From the NCBI RefSeq assembly GCF_018861755.1, contig NZ_JAHLEF010000021.1, forward strand, positions 1 through 64,000: a stretch of 64,000 nt of DNA, in the 5' to 3' direction. The notes under the pieces are model-generated. The model saw only the letters and a program-made list of their open reading frames with translations. It did no database searches and was not told the DNA's origin. A program made the translations under genes and the position numbers. This document shows positions 43,461-52,746 of the stretch, piece by piece. Positions within the stretch are counted from its first letter, which is position 1. The number at the start of each line of letters is the position of its first letter. This DNA comes from Clostridium sp. CF012 (GTDB lineage Bacteria > Bacillota > Clostridia > Clostridiales > Clostridiaceae).

Positions 43461-44057
43461 TTATATTCCAGCCAATTGGTCCAAAAACTTTGGAATCCCA
43501 TCTTTAAGAATCTGATGATAAACTTTTAAAATATCACTCAATTCCGCAGGATTCGCTCCCAGTAGAGTTTGCATGACAATACCATCTATAGCGCCAATAA
43601 GCAGAGATGACAATGCCTTATTATATTTAGTAGGTGCCTTCCCGTACATATGCTGCATTAATTCTTCTGTTCTACCTACCCATTCTTGATATTTCTCCTT
43701 GAATTTTTCTTTAAGTTCAGAATTACCCTGAATGGCTTCCTGAGCCAGATATAACTGGATACGATTTTCATCAGTCTTTTCAAATCGTTTTACTATATTT
43801 TCAAAAATTTCTTCAACAAGCTCCTCGCGACTGCGTTTTATCCCCTTAGATTTCTCAGCTATTCGCAGTGTTTCCGAAAGGCTCTCATCCATAACTTCAT
43901 AGAGAATATCTTCTTTGCTTTTGTAATAATGGTATATAGCCCCGGTGCTAAGACCTGCTTCTTCAGCGATCCCTCTCATGGTGGCACCCGCTATACCACT
44001 TCGACTAATTACACTCTTAGCCGCTTGGACAATTCGTGATTTCCCCTCTATTGACAT
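43461..44057 (-). CDS. TetR/AcrR-family regulator
   Basis: This 198-residue protein has the HTH GATMRGIAEEAGLSTGAIYHYYKSKEDIL at about residues 24-52 and a helical ligand-binding domain beyond. GGAGG lies upstream of ATG 44057. It is divergent from two paralogous membrane-protein genes, separated by 290 bp that holds a clear plus-strand promoter, so it is probably their repressor. Confidence 0.9.
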   Translation of the reverse strand: MSIEGKSRIVQAAKSVISRSGIAGATMRGIAEEAGLSTGAIYHYYKSKEDILYEVMDESLSETLRIAEKSKGIKRSREELVEEIFENIVKRFEKTDENRIQLYLAQEAIQGNSELKEKFKEKYQEWVGRTEELMQHMYGKAPTKYNKALSSLLIGAIDGIVMQTLLGANPAELSDILKVYHQILKDGIPKFLDQLAGI

Positions 44058-44183
44058 GCGTTATTTACCTCCAAACCTATTGTTTTCCCTCCCATTATAG
44101 CATATTGCTTACATTTCATCTCCTCTATAAAAATACAAGATTTCATCATATTTTATAATATAGATTTTATTTACAGTTATATA

Positions 44184-44211
44184 TTGACAATGACATTAGA
44201 GATGCTATACT
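44184..44211 (+). promoter_or_regulatory. Promoter of the membrane-protein pair
   Basis: TTGACA at 44184-44189 and TATACT at 44206-44211 have a 16-bp spacer. A GC-richer CCGAACGCTTGTT follows at about +3 and could be part of the TetR operator. The leader to the start codon is about 130 nt. Confidence 0.65.
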
Positions 44212-44347
44212 AATATTATACCGAACGCTTGTTATGTTTTCGTTTACATTTAAAAATAAAATTACATTATTAATCTTACTTCGCAGTGTACTAAATATTA
44301 GTATTCTGTGTATTTTGGGTTCATTGAAAAAAAAGGGGGACATTATT

Positions 44348-45196
44348 ATGAATATTCCTGTATGGAAGTATATACTTTCCATGGCTTCGTACTTTACCCT
44401 ACTCCTGGTTATCGTAGGTTGCATGCGTAAATACTATAAGTTTTCGAATTGGTTCTGGCTTGCATCGCTATTAACTTTTCCAATTTGGCTTATGTCAGGA
44501 GGGGTAGTAGGCTGGTTTCGTTGGTTTAAAATCATAAGCGTTATCCTTCCCACCATATTTTTAGGATTTTCTCGAGTTGCCGCCTATGAAAAAAAGAAAG
44601 GCAAGTTCTGGACAGCCCTTCAAAAAGACTGGGTGCTTGGGGTACTCTTCGGTGTTCTATTCCTTAATATTATGGAAGCCACTGTGAAAGATCTGCAAAC
44701 GGGCAACTACTTTAACTCACTTTGTGGTTTCCTACTTTGCGTAACCATGCCCTATGCTCCAAAGTTTTGGAAGCTATCCACAGAGCGCGGCGACCGTGGC
44801 GATCTACTCGCATATACTACAATTGCTTGGAACTTCCTATATACTACCTGGAATTTGTGCTTTGTGTATGGTGAGAGTCCTAATTTCTTTGCAAGTTCAG
44901 TATGTATCCTTTTGGCTGCAGAGATATATCCGCTTATCAAAGGACGTCCAGAACTTTACATTACTTCTAGGGTATATACACTAGCAACACACATGCTATT
45001 TCGTGCCTGCCTGCCTAACCTGTTCCCTGCAGTAATGGATTCCTCATCATGGTTTAACCCAAATATTTTGAAATACTGGGGTATCATAAATGCAATATTG
45101 ATTATACCATATGTATTCTGGCACACTTGGCAGCTTCACACAGGAAAATCTGAGACCCGCTTCCGCCGTGGACACGTTGAATCCATAAGTTCATAA
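44348..45196 (+). CDS. Polytopic membrane protein, paralogue 1 (DUF5692-like)
   Basis: This 282-residue protein has about 8 hydrophobic helices rich in Trp (WFWLAS, WFRWFK, WNFLYTTWNLCFVY). It aligns by eye with the membrane half of the next gene: NIMEATVKD/NITEAVTQD, TTWNLCFVY/DVWNFVFVY and RVYTLATHMLF/RAFTLAAWFMY. I think it belongs to an uncharacterised DUF5692-type family, from memory. ATG 44348 has GGGGGA 7 bases upstream; an earlier in-frame ATG (44234) lacks a site. It is controlled by the divergent TetR gene, by inference. Confidence 0.7.
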   Translation: MNIPVWKYILSMASYFTLLLVIVGCMRKYYKFSNWFWLASLLTFPIWLMSGGVVGWFRWFKIISVILPTIFLGFSRVAAYEKKKGKFWTALQKDWVLGVLFGVLFLNIMEATVKDLQTGNYFNSLCGFLLCVTMPYAPKFWKLSTERGDRGDLLAYTTIAWNFLYTTWNLCFVYGESPNFFASSVCILLAAEIYPLIKGRPELYITSRVYTLATHMLFRACLPNLFPAVMDSSSWFNPNILKYWGIINAILIIPYVFWHTWQLHTGKSETRFRRGHVESISS

Positions 45197-45277
45197 ACTA
45201 CTTATACCCTTGAAGTTTAAAATATAGGGGTTATACTCTAAGCAAATTTGCTAATAAATATTGGGGGGCGTTTTTCT

Positions 45278-46486
45278 GTGAAAATAATTAAAATGTCTGT
45301 TAAGACCTTTGTCATAAGCATCTGTTTATTTATGATAATGGTGTCTTCAGTATCTGCTAAACCTAGTAATGGGTTTACTGCTAATAATCATAAGGCGTTA
45401 GGAACTTGGCAAGGTATTGTAGATGGGAAACAAGGAGAGGGGTCATTTTTTTATCGGTTTAGTTTTCGTGAGGATGGAACAGTTACAGTTATCAAGCAAT
45501 ATGGCGGTCATGACGAAAAGGAAGATAAAACCTGGAAGAAAAATGGTGATAATCTTCAAATCATTAGTGGTCCAAATGCTAATATAGTTGATTTTGATAA
45601 AGGTGACCAAGTTCTATTTAAATTTATTGATGCGAATACTATTGAATATAAAGATGGTTTTTACGAAACGGATTTTAAAGAACATAAAAATGGTATAGCA
45701 TTCGTTCATTGGATATTAATCTTAGTAGTTTTGATGGCTCTTAATGAAATTTTTAGAAGGTTTAAATTTCCAACTATTATATTTTACTTTATTTTACCCT
45801 TTGCACTAATACCATTATGGGCTAGTCATGGTGTCAGTTACTGGTTTAAATGGGCGAAAGTATATTCAGTTGTAACGGCATGTATATGGTTCACCTGTAT
45901 GAGATATACAAAACTGAGCAAAAAGGTATTTCCTAGATTAATTGCTGGAATGTTTATAGCCCTCAATATTACTGAAGCTGTAACCCAGGATTTCTCACTA
46001 GGATATGCACCAAATATTTTAAATGGAATTGCAGGTATTCTTTCTATTATCACACTCTTCTATGGATGGAAGGGTATACATATCGATAATAGCAAGCAGC
46101 ATGACATGGTTTGGCCTAAGATGACTATTTTGTGGATACTCGCTTATGATGTTTGGAACTTTGTTTTCGTATATCTTAACTTCCCAGGCTCTGCATCAGC
46201 ACAATTCATGGTAATTCTTTCTTGCACTATTCCATCACTCTTTATTAAAAAGGGTACTTGGCTTCAGGCTCGTGCTTTTACTTTAGCAGCATGGTTTATG
46301 TATTATTTTACAGCACCTCGCTTTACAGAATCAATGCAGCTTCATGTACCTAGAAATGCCTCATTAAGCATGATCGTAGCATTAATCAGTATCGCTTTAA
46401 ATATTATATGTGCTGTAGCCTTCTTTAGAAATATACGCAATGATAAGAAAGCTTCTAATGTGAACCTATTTGGTTTTACCGAATAA
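45278..46486 (+). CDS. Membrane protein, paralogue 2, with extracytoplasmic lipocalin-like domain
   Basis: This 402-residue protein starts at GTG 45278 after GGGGGG. A signal peptide ends near SSVSA (about residue 27). A domain of about 100 residues follows (ALGTWQGIVDGKQGEGSFFY, FREDGTVTVIKQYGG, TWKKNGDNLQI), like the lipocalin-like strands found in many secreted proteins. Eight helices follow that are homologous to the upstream protein. It lies 81 bp after paralogue 1 and is probably cotranscribed. The extra domain suggests ligand binding on the outer face. Function is unknown. Confidence 0.7.
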   Translation: MKIIKMSVKTFVISICLFMIMVSSVSAKPSNGFTANNHKALGTWQGIVDGKQGEGSFFYRFSFREDGTVTVIKQYGGHDEKEDKTWKKNGDNLQIISGPNANIVDFDKGDQVLFKFIDANTIEYKDGFYETDFKEHKNGIAFVHWILILVVLMALNEIFRRFKFPTIIFYFILPFALIPLWASHGVSYWFKWAKVYSVVTACIWFTCMRYTKLSKKVFPRLIAGMFIALNITEAVTQDFSLGYAPNILNGIAGILSIITLFYGWKGIHIDNSKQHDMVWPKMTILWILAYDVWNFVFVYLNFPGSASAQFMVILSCTIPSLFIKKGTWLQARAFTLAAWFMYYFTAPRFTESMQLHVPRNASLSMIVALISIALNIICAVAFFRNIRNDKKASNVNLFGFTE

Positions 46487-46493
46487 GTCGAAT

Positions 46494-46535
46494 AAAATAG
46501 CAACAGAAACTACAAAAGTTTTTGTTGCTATTTTT
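46494..46535. terminator. Bidirectional terminator
   Basis: A long stem (AAAATAGCAACAGAAACT with near-perfect complement) is followed by T runs on the plus strand, between converging genes. Confidence 0.85.
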
Positions 46536-46541
46536 TTTCAT

Positions 46542-46838
46542 TTAATCCAGTATTCTTTTTCTTTTACGAGTGGCACTTTCCTTATGTATAATTATTAGAT
46601 CTCCAAGCAGTGTTCCAAACATAGAAATGAAGGTATATATAAAACACCAAATTAGAAAACTTGAATTAAATACAGTAAATGTTACAATCAACCAAATTAC
46701 ACAGTTAATGATTAAAATAATAATCATTTTCTTAAATATAAGTTGCATTATTAATGACGTTAGAACAACTAATAATGGGAATGTAAATAAGATCATTGAC
46801 ATTGATTCATTAGTATAAATATTAAAGATGCTAAACAT
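46542..46838 (-). CDS. Small three-helix membrane protein (DUF2651-like)
   Basis: This 98-residue protein has three hydrophobic helices and a basic C-terminus (HKESATRKRKRILD). NSSFLIWCFIYTFISM resembles Bacillus DUF2651 proteins such as YbeC-type, by recollection. GGTGG lies upstream of ATG 46838. Function is unknown. Confidence 0.55.
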   Translation of the reverse strand: MFSIFNIYTNESMSMILFTFPLLVVLTSLIMQLIFKKMIIILIINCVIWLIVTFTVFNSSFLIWCFIYTFISMFGTLLGDLIIIHKESATRKRKRILD

Positions 46839-47280
46839 ATCATAATCACCACCTTCATTTATCCTTATAATTAAATTTTACTTACTTTTTTATATAATAC
46901 AACTCATGAAACTCATAACGCATATTTTAGTACACAAACGGAATATATTTGCATAAACTTCTTGACTTCTTTAAACCCATCTTGAACTTCCCATTCATTT
47001 TTAGCTACACTTAAACATTAATAAAGGCTATATATAAATCCCCTGATTCTTTCTTTTATACTTAATAGTTTTATATAAACATTGAAAGGATACTCCTTAG
47101 CATCATGGTAAGAGTACCTGTTATAAAACAGGTATTTAAATATTTTTCATCGATATTCTATAATATATATTGATAAAAAAATAGAAAAAAATATTTATAG
47201 ATAAAAAAATTGTATATTTTACAGGATTAAAAACAATTCTATATAATATATAATAAATTAAATTTGCGAGGTGTATCCCT
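46839..47280. other. Intergenic region upstream of the threonine-utilisation genes
   Basis: No gene is supported. A hairpin with TACCTGTT (47115-47122) and AACAGGTA (47127-47134) is followed by a T-rich run and could be an attenuator in the leader of the plus-strand genes. I recognise no known riboswitch class. Confidence 0.35.
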
Positions 47281-47595
47281 ATGCTAACAAAAACTGATTC
47301 AATCTGCTTAACTTGGCATGAAGTTTTAATAAAGAATGGAATTAATCCAAGAGTATCAAAATCATTGATTGGTTTTACATCATGGAACCAAAAGGAACTT
47401 CCTGATAAACTTGGAAAGCATATTACTGATATATTAAAAGAATATAGTGGAAAGGTAATTGTAAAAGATGTTATTGGTACTAAATATAACGATATCGGAT
47501 TATTATTTTTAAATACTGAAATACCCGAAGATGTGGCAACTAATGTTTTTGATACGATTATGAAATATGAGCAAGAGGATGTTTATGATATTTAA
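47281..47595 (+). CDS. Uncharacterised 104-residue protein upstream of tdh
   Basis: This small, soluble, mixed alpha/beta protein contains EVLIKNGINPRVSKSLIGFTSW and ends in an acidic tail. It matches no family I recognise. GAGGTG precedes ATG 47281. It lies 69 bp before the threonine dehydrogenase gene on the same strand and is probably the first gene of that operon, so a regulatory or accessory role in threonine breakdown is a guess. Confidence 0.65.
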   Translation: MLTKTDSICLTWHEVLIKNGINPRVSKSLIGFTSWNQKELPDKLGKHITDILKEYSGKVIVKDVIGTKYNDIGLLFLNTEIPEDVATNVFDTIMKYEQEDVYDI

Positions 47596-47664
47596 CAAAT
47601 AAATTAAGTGAAACTAAAAAGTATAAGATTATATCAATAATAAATTAAATACGGAGGGAAACAA

Positions 47665-48624
47665 ATGAAAAAAATATTAGTAACAGGAGCATTAGGTCAA
47701 ATAGGCTCAGAATTAGTAATTAAAATGAGAGAAATTTATGGTAATGATAATGTAATAGCTACTGATCTAAGAAAGCTAGAGGGCAGCCCAGTAGTTACTA
47801 CCGGCCCTTTTGAATTATTAGATGTAACTGATCATAAAACTATGCTTGAACTTGCTAAAAAATATGAAATAGATACATTAGTTCATTTAGCAGCTTTATT
47901 ATCAGCAACAGCTGAAGCGAAACCTCTTCTCGCTTGGAATTTAAATATGGGCGGACTTGTAAATGCTTTAGAAGTTGCTAGAGAATTGAATTGCCAGTTC
48001 TTTACACCAAGCTCTATAGGTGCCTTTGGTCCATCTACACCTAAAGATAATACTCCTCAAGATACAATTCAAAGACCAACAACTATGTATGGTGTAAACA
48101 AAGTTGCAGGAGAATTATTATGTGATTATTACTTTAAGAAATTTGGAGTTGATACAAGAGGCGTACGTTTCCCAGGACTAATTTCTTATGAAGTTCTTCC
48201 AGGAGGAGGAACAACTGACTATGCTGTTGATATATATTATGAAGCATTAAAGTCAGGTAAATACACTTCATTTATTAGTGAAGGAACGAAGATGGATATG
48301 ATGTATATGCCAGATGCAATAAATGCAATTATTAAAATAATGGAAGCTGATGGATCAAAATTGATTCACAGAAATGCATTTAATATAACAGCTATGAGTT
48401 TTGAACCAGAAGAAATAGCTGCTGAAATTAAAAAACATATACCAGATTTTACTATGGATTATAATGTAGATCCAATAAGACAAGGAATTGCTAATTCATG
48501 GCCAAATTCAATTGATCCAACTTGTGCCAAAAATGAGTGGGGCTTTAAAACTGAATATGATTTGGCAAAGATGACTACTGATATGCTTGAAAAATTAAGT
48601 GCTAAAGGAATTGGCGCTAAATAA
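47665..48624 (+). CDS. tdh: SDR-type L-threonine 3-dehydrogenase
   Basis: This 319-residue extended short-chain dehydrogenase has the NAD motif [12 protein letters not shown] at residues 6-17, the catalytic YGVNK (Tyr and Lys), and the [28 protein letters not shown] and RFPGLIS segments diagnostic of UDP-epimerase-like threonine dehydrogenases. It oxidises threonine to 2-amino-3-oxobutyrate. GGAGGG precedes ATG 47665. The adjacent permease gene fits substrate uptake. No 2-amino-3-oxobutyrate CoA-ligase gene is in the window. Confidence 0.85.
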   Translation: MKKILVTGALGQIGSELVIKMREIYGNDNVIATDLRKLEGSPVVTTGPFELLDVTDHKTMLELAKKYEIDTLVHLAALLSATAEAKPLLAWNLNMGGLVNALEVARELNCQFFTPSSIGAFGPSTPKDNTPQDTIQRPTTMYGVNKVAGELLCDYYFKKFGVDTRGVRFPGLISYEVLPGGGTTDYAVDIYYEALKSGKYTSFISEGTKMDMMYMPDAINAIIKIMEADGSKLIHRNAFNITAMSFEPEEIAAEIKKHIPDFTMDYNVDPIRQGIANSWPNSIDPTCAKNEWGFKTEYDLAKMTTDMLEKLSAKGIGAK

Positions 48625-48724
48625 CATTAAAAATAAGGCACATGAAAATAAACTCGCCTACTGTTCTATAACAATAAATTAATAAAAAGGTACATTATAA
48701 TAATATGTAATGGAGGAAATTGAA

Positions 48725-50044
48725 ATGGAAAAAAGCACATTAAAAAAAGAAATTGGCTTATTATCAGCAAGTGCAGTTGTTATAGGCATGGTTATAGGTT
48801 CTGGAGTATTTTTTAAACCTACGGCTATTTATACTGCAACGGGAGCACCGGGACTCGGAATGATTGCATGGATTGTAGGAGGATTAATAACTATAGCGGG
48901 AGGACTTACGGCAGCCGAAGTGGCAGCTGCAATACCTAAAACTGGTGGAATGATAGTTTGGCTTGAGGAAGCATATGGAGAAATTTGGGGATTCTTATTG
49001 GGTTGGGTTGAAACAGTAATATCTTTCCCAGCCAATATAGCTGCACTTTCAATAATATTTGCAACGCAAGTTGTTTCTTTGTTAGGTTTCAATGATGGAA
49101 TGATAGTTCCAATTGCAATATTAGGAACTATATTTTTAATAGGTATGAACAGTTTAGGTGCAAAAGTTGGTGGAAATATTCAATCTATATTTACAATAGC
49201 TAAAATGGTTCCCATATTAGGAATTATTATTTTTGGATTTATTAACGGTAATGGCGGGGTGGTAAGGTTATTTCCAATATCAGTTGCTACCCACCCAATA
49301 GCTACAAGTTTAGGTTCAGCACTTTTGGCGACAATGTTTGCTTATGATGGTTGGATACACATTGGAAACATATCAGGGGAATTAAAAAATCCAAAAAAAG
49401 ATTTACCGAGAGCAATTGTTGGTGGACTATTATTTGTAATGGCTGCCTATATATTGATTAACATGGCATTTCTATTTGTAATGCCTGCCTCTGCACTTGC
49501 AGCAACAAAAACACCAGCTACAGATGTAGCAACAATACTCTTTGGAGCAGCTGGTGGAAAAGTTATTACCGTTGGAGTTTTGATATCAATTTTTGGAGCT
49601 TTAAATGGTAATATACTAACAGGAATGAGAGTACCATATGCTATGGCACTAGAAAATAAATTACCAGGCAGCAAATGGTTAGCAAAAGTAAATCCTAAAA
49701 CTGGTACTCCAATCAACTGTGGTATATTAATTGGAGTTATTGCAATTTTTATGACATTACTTGGAAATTTTAATCAACTTACAGATTTATTAGTATTTGT
49801 ACTTTGGATTTTTTATGTTATGACATTTATTGCAGTAATGGTTCTTAGAAAGGAGCAACCAGATCTTGTAAGACCTTACAAAGTACCTTTATATCCAGTA
49901 GTTCCTTTGATAGCTATAATAGGTGGAGCTTATATAATAATAAACACAATGTTTACTCAACCTATGAATGCAGGATTAGGCCTTTTAGTTACAGTAATAG
50001 GATTACCTATATATTTTATGAAAAAAAATATATCTTCTAAATAA
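48725..50044 (+). CDS. APC-superfamily permease, serine/threonine-exchanger (LAT) type
   Basis: This 439-residue protein has 12 helices. Helix 1 has VVIGMVIGSGVFFKP, helix 3 carries GGMIVWLEEAYGEIWGFLLGW, and helix 6 has FAYDGWIHIGNISGELKNPKKDLPRAI, as in SteT and the LAT-like exchangers. It probably brings in threonine for the dehydrogenase upstream. ATG 48725 has GGAGG 8 bases upstream; the ATG at 48710 overlaps that site. Confidence 0.83.
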   Translation: MEKSTLKKEIGLLSASAVVIGMVIGSGVFFKPTAIYTATGAPGLGMIAWIVGGLITIAGGLTAAEVAAAIPKTGGMIVWLEEAYGEIWGFLLGWVETVISFPANIAALSIIFATQVVSLLGFNDGMIVPIAILGTIFLIGMNSLGAKVGGNIQSIFTIAKMVPILGIIIFGFINGNGGVVRLFPISVATHPIATSLGSALLATMFAYDGWIHIGNISGELKNPKKDLPRAIVGGLLFVMAAYILINMAFLFVMPASALAATKTPATDVATILFGAAGGKVITVGVLISIFGALNGNILTGMRVPYAMALENKLPGSKWLAKVNPKTGTPINCGILIGVIAIFMTLLGNFNQLTDLLVFVLWIFYVMTFIAVMVLRKEQPDLVRPYKVPLYPVVPLIAIIGGAYIIINTMFTQPMNAGLGLLVTVIGLPIYFMKKNISSK

Positions 50045-50079
50045 AAAGTTAAAGCAATTTCAAAATAATTTATATAACA

Positions 50080-50125
50080 AAAGGCAATCCATTAGTAAAT
50101 TAATTTTTACTAATGGATTGCCTTT
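50080..50125. terminator. 20-bp bidirectional terminator
   Basis: Perfect 20-base arms at 50080-50099 and 50106-50125 have A and T runs outside, between the converging permease and helicase genes. Confidence 0.92.
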
Positions 50126-50152
50126 TTTGCTTCAATGCCTTATTTGTAATTT

Positions 50153-51598
50153 TTATATGTCCACTTTACTTACAGTACGAGGCCTTCCTTTGATAGGTCT
50201 ATTTTGTAATTGTTGGAAAACCAATTCACCTTTATTATTTAATATTTCTACAAAAGTAGATATATCAACTATATTGATAATTCCTATATCATCCTTTGTC
50301 ATTCCCTCAATACTACAAAGAGTACCCACGATATCCATGGCCCTCATCTTTGTTTTCTTACCTGCATTAATATGTAATTTCATGATTTCTTTGCTTAGCT
50401 CTGCGCCTTTTGCTTCTTTAACTTCAGGTCTTGTATTCATCTTATCTTCAAATTCTTCTTTGGCATCATCTACAGTTTCCACTTCTGGTCTTGTCTTAAG
50501 TGGAATCTCTTTACCGATATATTCTTCTATATCATCTAGGTATCTATTTTCATTTTGGGTCACAAAAGTAATTGCGCGGCCCAGCTTTCCTATGCGACCA
50601 GTTCTTCCTATCCTATGAACATAGCTTTCCTTGTCTTCCGGTATATCATAATTAATTACAAGAGTAATGTCATCTATATCTATTCCTCTAGCTGCAACAT
50701 CTGTAGCTACCAAATATCTAAAATAACCACTCTTAAAATCATTCATTACTCTTAATCTATCACTTTGTTCCATACCACCATGTATTTTCTTACAAGTATA
50801 ATGAAGCTTAACCATCTCATTATAAACCTCATCTACCTTTATTTTTGTATTGCAAAATATCATACAGCTATCTGGGTTTTCTACTACAGTTATATCGCTT
50901 AAAAGCACTATTTTACCCTGTTCATTTACGTCATATCTTTCTTGACATATTCTATCTGCCGCTTTATTTTGGTCCTCTATGTCAATGCGGATAGGATCTT
51001 TCATATATCTTTTGCATAAATTCTCTATATCTTTTGGCATTGTAGCTGACAATAACATAGTCACACGCTCTTTTGGAAGGCCCCTTATTATTGTTTCTAT
51101 CTGATCTACAAATCCCATATTAAGCATTTCATCAGCTTCATCTATTACAAGATACTTTATATTTGATGTATCAAAGGTCCCCTTATCTAAATGATCCATA
51201 ATACGACCAGGTGTTCCAACTACTATATGCGTTTTTTGTGCAAGTTCTTTTTTCTGATTATAAAAAGGGGACTGCCCATAAATTGCAGCTACTTTAAGTC
51301 TTTTAAATCTACCTATATTAAAAATATCTTCTTTGACTTGGATAGCAAGTTCTCTTGTCGGTGTAATCACTAGAGCTTGAGGTTTATTTTCTTCCCAATC
51401 TACGAGCTGACAAATAGGAATGCCATAGGCTGCAGTCTTCCCGCTTCCCGTTTGGGACTTTACTACTACATCCTTTTGTGACAGCACAGCAGGTATAACA
51501 TGTTTCTGGACTTTTGTTAAATTTTTAAAGTTCAACATAGTAATTGCTTTTAATAAGTCACTGCTTAATTTAAAGTCTTCAAATTTTTCTTTTATCAT
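50153..51598 (-). CDS. dbpA: DEAD-box RNA helicase DbpA/YxiN
   Basis: This 481-residue protein has all helicase motifs: Q motif, SQTGSGKT (I), PTRELA (Ia), DEAD (II), SAT (III), RGIDID (V) and HRIGRTGR (VI). A C-terminal RNA-recognition domain of about 75 residues (VGTLCSIEGMTKDDIGIINIVDISTFVEI) is the DbpA/YxiN domain that binds hairpin 92 of 23S rRNA during large-subunit assembly. I chose ATG 51598, with GAGAGGAT upstream, which gives the usual family length. Confidence 0.92.
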   Translation of the reverse strand: MIKEKFEDFKLSSDLLKAITMLNFKNLTKVQKHVIPAVLSQKDVVVKSQTGSGKTAAYGIPICQLVDWEENKPQALVITPTRELAIQVKEDIFNIGRFKRLKVAAIYGQSPFYNQKKELAQKTHIVVGTPGRIMDHLDKGTFDTSNIKYLVIDEADEMLNMGFVDQIETIIRGLPKERVTMLLSATMPKDIENLCKRYMKDPIRIDIEDQNKAADRICQERYDVNEQGKIVLLSDITVVENPDSCMIFCNTKIKVDEVYNEMVKLHYTCKKIHGGMEQSDRLRVMNDFKSGYFRYLVATDVAARGIDIDDITLVINYDIPEDKESYVHRIGRTGRIGKLGRAITFVTQNENRYLDDIEEYIGKEIPLKTRPEVETVDDAKEEFEDKMNTRPEVKEAKGAELSKEIMKLHINAGKKTKMRAMDIVGTLCSIEGMTKDDIGIINIVDISTFVEILNNKGELVFQQLQNRPIKGRPRTVSKVDI

Positions 51599-51653
51599 AT
51601 GATCCTCTCTTTTCTTATATTTCCACAACTGTTAACATCTCTAGGTTGTTTAG

Positions 51654-52508
51654 TTATTTTTTTCTTTGTTTCTTTTTAGTAGCTTTTACCTGCTTTTTAT
51701 TTTTTTTGTTTTTATTATTTTTATTCATCTTATTAATGCCTTGCATGAATTGTGATTTAGGCTCACTACTACTCTTAGTAAAGCATCTCCAGCACCCTAA
51801 CTCTTCTATAGTATCCACAACAAATGAATATCCTTCATCTTTTAATTTTGGGAATTTTGTTTTATCATGAATTTTAATAGCCCCATCCACTTCTTCTAAA
51901 GATATGCATTCCTCATCTATTAGTTCATCCTCATATGCTTTTTTTATGTGTTCATATAATTCACTAGGACCGACTTCACAGGAATCATATATAAGCTCAT
52001 TCCAAACTTGTGAAAATTCTCTCTCAAGTTTTCCTTCAAATAAAGTCTTATAGTATTCAATAACTTCACCTTGAGATATAACACCCTCACCGAGTAGTAC
52101 AATAAAGGATTTAATAGCAGCACATCTAACATATTCATTAACATTGCTATCTTCCACTAATCTCTTTATTGGCTCTGTGTCTCCCCCACAAACTGAAGCT
52201 AAAATTTTATGTAAATCCTCTGTAAGAAAATCACCAAAAATATCATCTGGAATTTCCTTTGGTAAACTAATTAAATCTATAATTGGCTTAAAACTTTGCT
52301 TTTCTCTAAACTGTGCCAATAAGAAAGTTGCATATATATGTGCAAAATAATTAGGTTTATCTAAAATCTCCTCATAATTTTCTTTGGCATTTTTTAATAT
52401 CTCAAGTAACTCAGGTATAAATTCTTCCCTGCGGTTAATTATCTCCTTTAATTGTACTTCTGGAAACTTCCCGTTATTATACTCAATTTCTTTAATTAAT
52501 TCATTCAT
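51654..52508 (-). CDS. DUF1186-family protein with lysine-rich tail
   Basis: This 284-residue helical protein has HEAT-like repeats in a DUF1186 pattern (YFAHIYATFLLAQFREKQSF, FGDFLTEDLHKILASVCGG, YVRCAAIKSFIVLLGEG). The last 25 residues are almost all Lys, Asn and Gln, which suggests contact with nucleic acid or ribosomes. Some relatives carry a SEC-C tail at this position. ATG 52508 follows AGAAGGAG; an ATG at 52529 lies upstream of that site. The shared element at 52602-52646 precedes it. Confidence 0.72.
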   Translation of the reverse strand: MNELIKEIEYNNGKFPEVQLKEIINRREEFIPELLEILKNAKENYEEILDKPNYFAHIYATFLLAQFREKQSFKPIIDLISLPKEIPDDIFGDFLTEDLHKILASVCGGDTEPIKRLVEDSNVNEYVRCAAIKSFIVLLGEGVISQGEVIEYYKTLFEGKLEREFSQVWNELIYDSCEVGPSELYEHIKKAYEDELIDEECISLEEVDGAIKIHDKTKFPKLKDEGYSFVVDTIEELGCWRCFTKSSSEPKSQFMQGINKMNKNNKNKKNKKQVKATKKKQRKK

Positions 52509-52601
52509 TAAATAAAACTCCTTCTTCATTTGAATTTAAACTAAATTCCACATTAATACTCCCATATTGGGATTAAGCTTGTAAATGACTCTACTTTACA
52601 C

Positions 52602-52646
52602 TTTATTATATCCTGTTTTCTTATATTGTGCACTATTTACCTAAAC
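52602..52646 (-). promoter_or_regulatory. Conserved promoter element, copy C
   Basis: This has the same layout as copies A and B: AGGTAAATAGTGCAC, TAAGAAAA and TATAAT at 52610-52605, about 95 bp upstream of the DUF1186 start at 52508. It is slightly diverged in the middle (AATATAAG instead of AAGGTAAG). Confidence 0.6.
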
Positions 52647-52746
52647 GCTATAATTAACATTATACAGATTTAATTAAAATATTTTAATTCATTTAGTGAA
52701 CCTTTTATATTCTCATACGTAGTAAATAGTGAAAGGGGGCAAGGTT

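Noticed and set aside
44167-44424. Minus-strand frame of 85 codons between TetR and the membrane protein
   Set aside because: It covers the plus-strand promoter and start of a well-supported gene, with no start signal of its own.
46839-47060. Minus-strand protein-like stretch (EWEVQDGFKEVKKFM)
   Set aside because: It is bounded by stops within about 30 codons, with no start or ribosome site; at best an untraceable fragment.
50118-50618. Plus-strand frame of 166 codons under dbpA
   Set aside because: It is antisense to the conserved RNA-binding domain of DbpA and has no ribosome site.
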